Under the pieces are notes generated by a model. The model had not been told where the DNA came from. It searched no databases and saw nothing but the letters and a program-made list of their open reading frames with translations. A stretch of 64,000 nucleotides of DNA from CAYGVT01 sp964353355 (GTDB taxonomy: Archaea; Thermoplasmatota; DTKX01; GCA-020343715), in the NCBI GenBank assembly GCA_964353355.1, contig CAYGVT010000017.1, positions 1 to 64,000 of the forward strand. Reading direction: 5' to 3'. This document shows positions 8,373 through 16,900 of this stretch, piece by piece. A program made the translations under genes and the position numbers. Numbering within the stretch: the first letter of the stretch is position 1; each line of letters opens with the position of its first letter.

Positions 8373-9116
8373 CTGCAGGACATACCGCGAATCGAGTCCG
8401 GCATTCCCGGCATGGACCGCCTCATCGAGGGGGGGTTCCCGAACCCGATGATCCTCATCATCGAGGGGGAGCCAGGCACCGGCAAGTCCACGATGGCGCT
8501 CCAGACACTGTTCCACAACTGCGACGGCAAGCGGCGGCTCTACCTGTCCGGCATCTCGGAGCCTTTCGAGAACATGCGCCGGAACATGGGCCGGCACTCG
8601 TTCTTCGACTGGTCCAAGGTCGAATCGGGCTGCGTCCAGCTCATCGACATCTCCCGCGCCATCGGCCTGGGCGCCGAGGCCCGCCTGACCCCCATACGCG
8701 AGTCGGAGCTGTCGATGGACGAGCCTTTCCTCACCATCATCAACAGGATAGAGGAGCACAGCCCCGACATCGTTGCCATCGACCCGCTGCTCACGTCCTA
8801 CAGCCCCGAATCGCTCAAGTACCGCAAGATCTTCTACGATTTCTTCAAGGTCATCCGCGACCTGGGCGTGTTCATGATAATCGTGAAGGAGACGACGGAC
8901 AAGACCGCGAGGTCGGTGGACAACTACATGGCCGACGGCGTGGTCTCGCTCGGCATCCGCCCCTTGCGGGACCAGCCGAACGAGTACCGCAAGGTCATGC
9001 GCATCTCCAAGCTCAGGGGCACGAAGCACTCCAACAACATCATGCAGGTCGACAAGGACCGCGAGGGGCTGAGCCTGCTGCCGCTCGAGCAGGAGATCTG
9101 CGGTAACATACCGTGA
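8373..9116 (+). CDS. KaiC/RAD55-family ATPase
   Basis: A single RecA-like domain of the KaiC/GvpD/RAD55 type: N-terminal SGIPGMDRLIEGGFP, Walker A GEPGTGKST (residues 32-40), Walker B region DIVAIDPLLTSYS, and a C-terminal 'MRISKLRGTKHSNN' resembling the KaiC substrate-loop region. The first ATG (8412) would cut off SGIPG, which is part of the family fold. In-frame CTG at 8373 has GGGGGAG seven bases ahead and gives 247 aa with a typical N-terminus, so I chose it. Such ATPases in archaea act in signalling near membrane sensors. Here a fragment of a sensor cytoplasmic domain lies immediately upstream, and a 224-bp copy of this gene's 3' end occurs at 41735-41958. Confidence 0.85.
   Translation: MQDIPRIESGIPGMDRLIEGGFPNPMILIIEGEPGTGKSTMALQTLFHNCDGKRRLYLSGISEPFENMRRNMGRHSFFDWSKVESGCVQLIDISRAIGLGAEARLTPIRESELSMDEPFLTIINRIEEHSPDIVAIDPLLTSYSPESLKYRKIFYDFFKVIRDLGVFMIIVKETTDKTARSVDNYMADGVVSLGIRPLRDQPNEYRKVMRISKLRGTKHSNNIMQVDKDREGLSLLPLEQEICGNIP
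8880..9103 (+). repeat. Duplicated segment, copy A (3' end of the KaiC-like gene)
   Basis: Matches 41735-41958 in the same orientation over 224 bases with six substitutions by my count (about 97% identity). The right end of the match falls just before the stop codon, where copy A ends GNIP and copy B GLSP. Confidence 0.9.
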
Positions 9117-9497
9117 CGCGCAGGGGTGGCAGGGCCGGAGTGAGGGGGGCAAGGGGCCCCCACGGGCCATCGATGCGAGGACGAGGAGGTCCACATCGTG
9201 CACCGGCATGAACACCCGTGGGCGTAGCGGCCCCATCGATGGGGGCCTGGAAGTGTCACAAGATGCACGGCTGTCAGGGGCCGGGGCGCGCCGTCGGCGA
9301 TGGACCTGACCGAAGGGAGGCACTTGCGGCCCGTCAATGGCCGATGGAACGGGTTCGGTGCTGTCCGCAAGCGGCACACCGGGTTCTTCGGCCGGAGCAC
9401 AGAGGACCCCCCGGGGTCCTGACGCCAGAGACGGTCGTCAACCGCTGATTGCCGTGACCTGGTTCGCTCACACTGGTGCATTTTAATCGACAGGAAG
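9117..9497. other. Gene-free spacer with two short palindromes
   Basis: No convincing open frame. It contains the 14-bp palindrome CCCCATCGATGGGG (9231-9244) and an 8-bp-arm inverted repeat AGGACCCC/GGGGTCCT (9403-9420). Either could bind a dimeric regulator or, for the second, form a hairpin between the KaiC-like gene and the next gene. Nothing more can be said. Confidence 0.4.
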
Positions 9498-9508
9498 TTA
9501 TATATAAA
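9498..9508 (+). promoter_or_regulatory. TATA box for the repeat-rich surface protein
   Basis: TTATATATAAA. The predicted transcription start is about 9530, one base before an in-frame ATG (9531). A second ATG at 9555 has GGAGG eight bases ahead. The promoter is therefore compatible with a leaderless or a short-leader start. Confidence 0.6.
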
Positions 9509-9554
9509 CCTAAAGGCATCCGATACGGGGATGGGAGAGCTGGAGGAGATGCCA

Positions 9555-12500
9555 ATGAAAAGAGAGTGGTTGGGTATCATCGTGGGCCTCGCGACCGTCG
9601 CTGCGATCATCGTTCTCGTCTACGGGGTCGATTCGGGCAGCGCCGCCGGGGACGTCAAGCTGGATTTCACAGCGTTGCCGAGCCCCATCAACCAATTCGA
9701 TGGCGCGATGCCGTCGGACCACACGGGGAACTCCATGGTGGTCTACAAGGGCATGATGTACGTCTCATGGGTCGACTATGCCACCGGTCAAGGGCACGCG
9801 CGGGTGACCACACTGGATGATAGCGGGTTTCACCCATTAGATTTCTTTTGGGATGCTCAGGTATCCATAGATGGGAGCAGGTACTACACCCTCCTTGGGG
9901 TCGTGGGTAATACTCTTTATATCTCACGCAACACGGGTATGCTCTGGAGATATAGCGGAGATGGCTCTCAATCCAGTCAGGGAGATATAGTCTTCAATTT
10001 CGCTCCTACATATTGCACCTATGTCACCCAGTTCAGCAGCGACTACTACTATGGTTGTGCCAACGGAGCGGTCTACCGTGGAACCTACAGTACAATTTCC
10101 ACATTGGTCTATACCGCCTCATCTCATGGGATGATAACTGGGCTCACGCCCTTCAAGAACATGATATATGGGACGGCAACCGCTGCTCTTGGATCGGATT
10201 CGATACTCTTCTCATCTGGCACAGGTAACCTGAATTCCTGGGACGAGGTGAACATCGCGAAAGGTCCAGCAACTCTTTGCGGAAAAACGAGTGATTATCT
10301 ATCCATAATGACGTACTATAGGTCCGGGACGCCTTTAATGGTAACGTCCCAGATAAGACATTATTCGGATTCGAGCATTTATGTCACCATTTCATCGCGT
10401 ACAGGATGGTACAAACAATACATGGATACATTCTATCTAGAGGACGTCGAATATGTCTTCTATAAAACCACCCGAGAGATGCTACCGAGAGCATATGGTG
10501 CGCAAGTCTGTGTCAACGATACGTCGGGCACGGACACCCAGGATACAGGCGGTGACCTCATCTACGCCTGCGCCATGCCCTCGAACTATCTCTACATCAT
10601 CACCACCTATTATGAGAATACCGACTACGCACGAGATGCGTACTACGTCTACAAGATACCCGCTGATGTGTGGCTCCCTGAGCTCCTCAGTGACGACACG
10701 CCCTCCAGCGCGACCACGGGTGATGCCCTCGTTTTCAATGTGGATACGAAGGACGCATGGGGCATCGATGCCGTGACCGTCGATCACTGGACGGACGACG
10801 CCCCCACCCCCGCGTCCTTGAGCCTGTCCCTAAGAGCGGGTACGGTGAACGAGGGTAGGTGGGGAGCGGAGATCACCGTCGCTTCAGGCTCCACCTCGCC
10901 GATCCACTACAACGTCACCCTGAGGGACGTCAACAAGCTCGAGTCCAAGGCCGCCACGAGGACCGTGAGCGTGTCCGACAACGACCCGCCCGTGCTCGGG
11001 ACGGACACCTCGCCAGACGCAGGGACCACGGGGGACGCGTTCGACTTCTCGGTCACTGTCCTTGACAACATCGGGGTCTCTGAGGTGCACGTTGAGTACT
11101 GGTTCGGGGGTGTGACGCACACCAACCGGAGCCTCGCTGGCACCGACCCCTACCAACTCCAGATCACCATCCCATCGGCCAGCACCGACGCGCTCAACTA
11201 CTTCCTATCCGCGGTCGACACGGCTGGTAACTGGGCCAAGCTATCGGATGTGACCGTCCCCATCAGCGACAACGACCCGCCCCATGTCTCCGTCACGAGC
11301 GTGCCGGCGGAGGGCACGACCGGGGACAAGGTCGTGGTCCATCCCGCCATCACCGACAACGTCGGTGTCGTCAATGCCTATGTGGAGTACTGGTTCGGGG
11401 CGGGCGGGCATTTCAACGTGACCCTGTCGAGCACGGACGACTACACGGTGTCCATCGACCTCCCGGGCACGTCCACCGACGCGCTGCAGTTCTTCGTGTC
11501 GGCCGTCGATGCCGAGGACCTCTGGTACAAGACGGACACCATGTCGGTGCCGATCAGGGACGACGACGGCCCCACCTTCGGCACGGACGCCACCCCCACG
11601 GGGACCCACCCGGGCGAGACTCTCACGTTCTCCGTGGTCGTGAGCGACAACATCGGCGTGGCCTTGGTCAACGTCACGTACTGGTTCGGCTCGGGCGCGC
11701 ACACCGAGAAGACCATGGGCGGCATCGGCACCTACACGTACGAGATCACCGTGCCCGACGACGCGACCGAGCCTCTGACCTACCAGTTCTCGGCGGTCGA
11801 TGGCGCGGGCAACATGCAGACGACCACCGAGCGTGAGGTCCCGGTCGCGGACGACGTGCTGCCCGTCCTGGGCGCCGACGCCTCCGATGCCGTCGCAGTG
11901 AACGGGCATGGGTTCACGTTCAAGGTCACGGCCTCGGACAACATAGGTGTGGCCGAGGTCAAGGTGAAGTACAAGTGGGGCACCGACGCCTACCAGGAGC
12001 AGGCCATGGTCGGGAACGGGACGTTCACGTTCGCGCTTACGATACCGGCATCGGAGTCCAGGGTACTGACATACATGTTCGTCGCGACCGACCCGAGCGG
12101 GAACACGGCGTCATCCCAGGAGTACACGAGAACGCCGGTCGACAGGACCGTCCCCGTCCTCGGGAAGGACGCGTCGGAGAAGACAGCCAAGGCAGGGAAG
12201 GAGTACAAGTTCGATGTGACGTGGCAGGACAACAAAGGAGTGGTCGGGGTCTACGTGCTGTATTGGTACGAGGGGCAGCTCCCCACGAACGTGTCCATGG
12301 TGCTCGTGGGCGGCAACTACACGTACACGATGACGGTGCCGTCCGGTGCCAAGGGCACGCTCTACTACGAGTTCAAGGCGAAGGATGCCGCGGGCAACTG
12401 GGCCCAGACCCCCGATTACCAGCTGGAGGTCACGAAGAAGGAGGAGGAGAAGGGGGGCCTCAGCATGACCCTGCTCGCCGTGGTGATCATCATCATCATC

Positions 12501-12878
12501 CTCGTGGTCGTCCTGTGGCTGGTGATGTCCCGGAGGAAGGGCCCGGCGACCGCGCCGGCATCCGCGCCCACGCTCGAGGCCGCGGTCCCGCCGAGCCCCC
12601 CGAGCGGCCCGCAGGGGGGCATGGCCACGGTCCAGGCCCCGGTGGCCGCGCCCCCGGCACCGCCGGTCGCGGTGGCGGCCCCGGCGGGCGTCGCCATGGC
12701 GACGGGAGGGAAGGGCAGCTTCACGAGGATCAACACGAGGATCTCATGTTCCGCCTGCGGGTCGGTGATGGAGCGGGGCACGAGCGCCTACGTCTGCTCT
12801 TGCGGCACGGCCATCCACGAGAAGTGCGCGGGGCAGGCGAAGGTCTGCCCCAGCTGCAAGTCCAGCATACGGATATAG
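9555..12878 (+). CDS. Surface protein with six Ig-like repeats and a cytoplasmic RING-like zinc motif
   Basis: The product is 1107 aa. An N-terminal hydrophobic segment (LGIIVGLATVAAIIVLVYGV) is a signal peptide or anchor. Residues about 30-370 are Tyr/Ser/Thr-rich and may form a beta-propeller; much of this part (9825-10500) has visibly lower GC than the rest. From about 10681 to 12430 six repeats of about 97 residues follow, each with a D-x-D-P-P-V-L-G-type start and a DNIGV-x-x-V-x-V-x-YW core. A membrane helix (MTLLAVVIIIIILVVVLWLVM) leads to a Pro/Ala linker and a C-terminal Cys/His cluster, C-x2-C-x12-C-x-C-x4-H-x2-C-x6-C-x2-C, beginning at about residue 1065. That pattern fits a binuclear RING/PHD-like finger in the cytoplasm. 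ATG 9555 is chosen for its ribosome-binding site; 9531 is an alternative. Confidence 0.85.
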   Translation: MKREWLGIIVGLATVAAIIVLVYGVDSGSAAGDVKLDFTALPSPINQFDGAMPSDHTGNSMVVYKGMMYVSWVDYATGQGHARVTTLDDSGFHPLDFFWDAQVSIDGSRYYTLLGVVGNTLYISRNTGMLWRYSGDGSQSSQGDIVFNFAPTYCTYVTQFSSDYYYGCANGAVYRGTYSTISTLVYTASSHGMITGLTPFKNMIYGTATAALGSDSILFSSGTGNLNSWDEVNIAKGPATLCGKTSDYLSIMTYYRSGTPLMVTSQIRHYSDSSIYVTISSRTGWYKQYMDTFYLEDVEYVFYKTTREMLPRAYGAQVCVNDTSGTDTQDTGGDLIYACAMPSNYLYIITTYYENTDYARDAYYVYKIPADVWLPELLSDDTPSSATTGDALVFNVDTKDAWGIDAVTVDHWTDDAPTPASLSLSLRAGTVNEGRWGAEITVASGSTSPIHYNVTLRDVNKLESKAATRTVSVSDNDPPVLGTDTSPDAGTTGDAFDFSVTVLDNIGVSEVHVEYWFGGVTHTNRSLAGTDPYQLQITIPSASTDALNYFLSAVDTAGNWAKLSDVTVPISDNDPPHVSVTSVPAEGTTGDKVVVHPAITDNVGVVNAYVEYWFGAGGHFNVTLSSTDDYTVSIDLPGTSTDALQFFVSAVDAEDLWYKTDTMSVPIRDDDGPTFGTDATPTGTHPGETLTFSVVVSDNIGVALVNVTYWFGSGAHTEKTMGGIGTYTYEITVPDDATEPLTYQFSAVDGAGNMQTTTEREVPVADDVLPVLGADASDAVAVNGHGFTFKVTASDNIGVAEVKVKYKWGTDAYQEQAMVGNGTFTFALTIPASESRVLTYMFVATDPSGNTASSQEYTRTPVDRTVPVLGKDASEKTAKAGKEYKFDVTWQDNKGVVGVYVLYWYEGQLPTNVSMVLVGGNYTYTMTVPSGAKGTLYYEFKAKDAAGNWAQTPDYQLEVTKKEEEKGGLSMTLLAVVIIIIILVVVLWLVMSRRKGPATAPASAPTLEAAVPPSPPSGPQGGMATVQAPVAAPPAPPVAVAAPAGVAMATGGKGSFTRINTRISCSACGSVMERGTSAYVCSCGTAIHEKCAGQAKVCPSCKSSIRI
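9825..10500. other. Lower-GC stretch inside a surface-protein gene
   Basis: The line 9961-10020 has 26 G/C of 60 by hand count (43%), against roughly 65-70% in the repeat region that follows. The frame stays open. This is compatible with transfer or shuffling of the N-terminal domain alone. Confidence 0.6.
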
Positions 12879-13138
12879 CGCGAGGTAGGAAGAGCTGGGC
12901 CATGACGACATTCGGGGGAGAGAACCAAGGCACGGCCGGAGGGGACGGGCGGACCCCGCATGCCGACGACGTTCGGGGGCCCCAAGGGCGCTCGGCACAC
13001 AGCCCACCGGTCGGCGCGATGGCCCTGAGGCGTGACCGAGGGCATGGCCGCAGTGGGCGGTAAAGGGGCCCGAGGGACGCACGAAGGCCGACCAACGGAC
13101 CGCAGTTGGGGGGAGCAGGTCGCAGGGAGGTCACCGAG
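12879..13138. other. Intergenic spacer, nothing recognised
   Basis: 260 GC-rich bases between the surface-protein gene and the 232-aa gene. No open frame with a ribosome-binding site, no clear TATA box and no strong hairpin seen. Confidence 0.4.
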
Positions 13139-13816
13139 ATGCCCATGGAGACGACCAGGATTTCGAGATGGTTGGAGTCCGTGCACGTGGTGAGGGGCGC
13201 CAGGCTCGAGAGGCAGGACCCCACGCCCGAGGTCACGACGATGTACTTCAAGGACCGGGACGGCCTCGCCCACGTGGTGCAGGTCAACCCCGACGGCTCC
13301 CCGAGGGAGTACACCGACCCGAGGGGCCATGTCCACAGGTACGCCGCCCGCGCGGCGCCATCCTCCCAGCCAGGGCCTCTGGCCCCGGCCGCCGCGGAGA
13401 CGTCTCGCCCCGCCCCCGCGAAGGGCATCGCGGTAGGCCCTGGAAGGCCCACGGCCCCGCTCACGGCGGACGCGAGGATCGCCGCCACGCCGCCACCACC
13501 CCAGAGCCAACGTGCGCCGGCCATCCAGGCCACGAGGCCCGCCCCAGAGGCGGTCCAGGCGAGGGCGGTCGCCCCTGTGGTGAGGCCGCAGGCACCGGTG
13601 GCAGGCCAGGCAAGGGAGGTCAAGGAGGCAAGGAGGAGCCTCGAGGAGACCGTCCTCGAGTGGCTGAGGGACAACCATTCCCTCACCGGGGCGACCATCG
13701 TGCGCCGTGAGATCGGCGCGAATGGCATCATCTTCAAGTTGAAGGGGCCGGACGGCTCCGATTACGAGGTGCAGACGGGGATGGACCAGCAGGTCAAGGG
13801 GTTCCGCAGGGTCTGA
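13139..13816 (+). CDS. Hypothetical protein at the head of the pilus locus
   Basis: ATG 13139 has GGGAGG eight bases ahead and gives about 225 aa. There are two folded parts. Residues about 1-75 contain strands around TTMYFKDRDGLAHVVQVNPD, resembling a small beta-sheet domain. The C-terminal part (about 160-225) contains the helix EETVLEWLRDNHSLTG and strands IIFKLKGPDGSDYEV. They are joined by a Pro/Ala-rich linker of about 90 residues. No signal peptide or membrane helix, so it is cytoplasmic. It precedes the giant pilin-like gene on the same strand and may be an accessory factor. I do not recognise a family. Confidence 0.65.
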   Translation: MPMETTRISRWLESVHVVRGARLERQDPTPEVTTMYFKDRDGLAHVVQVNPDGSPREYTDPRGHVHRYAARAAPSSQPGPLAPAAAETSRPAPAKGIAVGPGRPTAPLTADARIAATPPPPQSQRAPAIQATRPAPEAVQARAVAPVVRPQAPVAGQAREVKEARRSLEETVLEWLRDNHSLTGATIVRREIGANGIIFKLKGPDGSDYEVQTGMDQQVKGFRRV

Positions 13817-13932
13817 GACGGGCTGGGACGGGCCATCCGGATGGCGGTTCCCCATCCCGCCATGTCGATGGTCGGGGCGATAGGGCAGATGGGCGGCTTG
13901 GGCCGTGGACGTCGGGAGGTGGTCGGACGGGC

Positions 13933-16900
13933 ATGACGAGGCGCGCGCTTGGCATCCCCCGCCGGGACGAGGCGGCCCGCATCCCGTTCGCGGTCATCGC
14001 CGTCGTCCTGCTCATGATGGTGTCGGTCTCTGGCGCATTCATCATGAGCATCGACCGCAGGCAGATGGAGAACACGTCCCAGCGGACGGCGGCCAGGGAG
14101 CTCGACGAGGCGGGCGACCTCGTCAAGTCGCAGCTCGAGGACCAGCTCTTCATGCTGAGCTACACCGAGGTCTCGGACGCGGTCGCCGGGCTCGAGGGGC
14201 TGGGGGCGACATACGAGACCTCGGAGGCGGAGCTCCTGGGCGGGGTCAACGAGGCCATGCGCACGAAGTTCGACGGGTATCTCGCCGAAAGGTTCCCGAT
14301 GACCGTGGGCGGGGTCCGCGCCGAGCTCGCCGGAGGGGGCGCGGGCGGGGGCGACGGGGGGTCGCCGGACGGGTCGGGCCACACCGTCTCCGTGCTCCCG
14401 GGCGTGAGCTATGTCGAGGATTCCGTGCCCGCGGGCATCATCAAGGGGGACGCGGGCGGAGCGCCGGCCGGGGGCTACGAGGCCCTCTACGACGAGGAGA
14501 TGAGCTACCGGTACGGCGAGGTGAGCAACGCCTCCCAGAACGCCTATTACGTCTGCGCCGGCCATGTGCGCGTGCGCCTCGTGGACATCCGTTCGGGCCT
14601 CACGATGGTCAAGGACCTCAACCTCAGCCGCGAGATCAAGAGCCCGTTCCCCATGATGAGGGCCAAGCTTGGACGGCTCGCAAGCGAGCTCCAGGGGGCG
14701 GAGACGCCGCTGGCCAGGGTACTGTCCTACGTGCTGGACTGCATCTGCCAGTACAACGCCCTGCGGCTGACGTGGGACAGCATCGACGGGGCGAGCCCGC
14801 CCAGCCCGCTCATCGACCCCGCCGATGTCGAGGGGCTCATCCTGAGCCGCGAGGACGGGGAGATCGCGGTGTCGATAGCGCTTGTCCTCTTCCTCGCCAA
14901 GGAGTTCAGGGACATCGACGCCGACTTCGTCGAGGCCCTGGATGACTTCGTGCTCTCCTCCTTCGACACGGCGGGGCAGTCGCCGCTGGCGAGGATGGTC
15001 GATGAATGGACGAGCGTGGGCACCATCGACCCGGCGGACATCGTGTTCCTCTACAGGAGGATGACGCCGGAGAAGCTGGACGTCAAGGGGATACTCGCCA
15101 AGGCCGTGTGCTCGAACGTCGACAACTCGTTCCAGAGCATCGTGAGGAACGTCGAGGTGCTCAGCACCCTGTCGGAGGCGATGCAGGGGCTCTACGATGA
15201 GTTCGTCTATGATAGGTACCTCCCCTACCTCGACGATGAGGATTTCGCGCAGAAGGTCGTCGATGGCGAGACGATCGAGGTGTACCTGAGGCGGATCGGG
15301 TACGAGGTCCTCCAGTCCATTCTCGTGCTCTACGAGGACCTGGATTGGGGCCTCCTCTCGGGCAGGATCTACGATGATTTCATCACGTACCTGCTCACGG
15401 ACCCGGCGGACCAGGAGTGCTTCAGGACCAGCGATCCTCCCTCGGATCTCGTACTTAATATCCCTCAATATCGGTTATTCATAGAGGACATGCATGACGA
15501 ACCATTTTTCCCGGAATGGTTCACCATCATCTGGCCCCAACGTACTATGACATGGGACATCGACTTCCTTAGAGAACAGAACAAGCCGTACTGGAATTCC
15601 TTTTTTCAGGATTTGCTCGATGCCTGGCAGCGGTTCAAAGATGGTTATTCAAACCTATTGGGGGACTTCACCAAAGATAGCATCCTCACGGTTGACGCGG
15701 ACATGACGCTCCATCAACATCAACCCAGTCCCTACGATAACTCAAAGGGACCCTTGGACGACCTCGCGCTGGATATCGATACAGCACTGGAGGAGACCAT
15801 CGATTCGCTGAAGGGCAGTCCTGAGATAGGGGATTTTGCCAGGGAATTTGCCGTATTAGCCCGAGATGTGCCATGGGCATTCTATCATTTCATTGAGGAT
15901 CAATTCACCAACCTACATTCGTATCTTGATGAACCCGTGCTAGACTACGCTAAGAGCATCTCGGGTTGGGGTTCGGGATACACATACGAGCCTGAGGGTG
16001 AAGTTTGGAATGCAGCATTCCATACCGATATGCTCTCAGGTCTTTGGTATACATGTTACGGGTTCGCAGGTATGGAGTATCATCATGTTTATATCCAAAA
16101 CTGGTATGAACTAGATATTGAGGCCGATACAAACCCATGGACGGCATGGCGCTGGCATGACACGTCAGGAATCGGTCTCCTCAGTGGTCATGATAGACCA
16201 GGAAATGACGAAGAGTACTATACTTTGCCCATACCCTATGATAAACTGGATTACGTAACAACAGGGGATTCTCCTGGGAAGCAATTATACATCGATTTTA
16301 TCACGAAAGAAATTTATCCTGAAGCGATGAATGATTTGCGAACTCGGATTCTGGACAACGACCTCAAGCCCAGGGTGGACGAGCTGGAGGAAGCCATCAA
16401 GCGGAGCACACAGGACCGATTCCAGCCCACCGAGACCGCGAACTTCCTCGACGAGGCGCGGCTGCAGGTCAGAACGACGTTCGAGGACATCGCCTCGATG
16501 GAGGCGTTCTCGAACAGGAAGGTCCAAGTCGGGACCGACCTCTCCGAGCCGTCCTTCTCGATAGGCAGGGCGGGCCAGCCGTCGGACGGCCCCGTGCCGG
16601 TCGCGGCCGACGCCGAGACGTTCCAGGTGGACCTGGGGAACGGGGGCCTGCTGGGCAGCGGCGTCACGGTCACGGTGCCTGCCGGGGAGGGGGACTGGAC
16701 GGGCAACTACGTGTTCCACGAGAACTACATGGACACGCCCTACGAGTCCAGCACGACCGTAAACGTCCAGGGGACCTTCGCGCTCGATGTCCGGACGACG
16801 CGGGCCGAGCTGCTCGGCGACCGCGGCCTCGTGCCTACGACGTACTCCAGGGGGTTCGAGGTCAATCTGGACGTCCCCATCACGATATACACGCCCTGGC

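Noticed and set aside
8373..9116. Circadian-clock KaiC
   Set aside because: There is only one RecA-like domain and no KaiA or KaiB gene. It belongs to the wider archaeal KaiC/RAD55 group.
9403..9420. Intrinsic terminator after the KaiC-like gene
   Set aside because: The hairpin is real on paper, but lies nearly 290 bases after the stop and has no T-run, so a terminator role is not supported.
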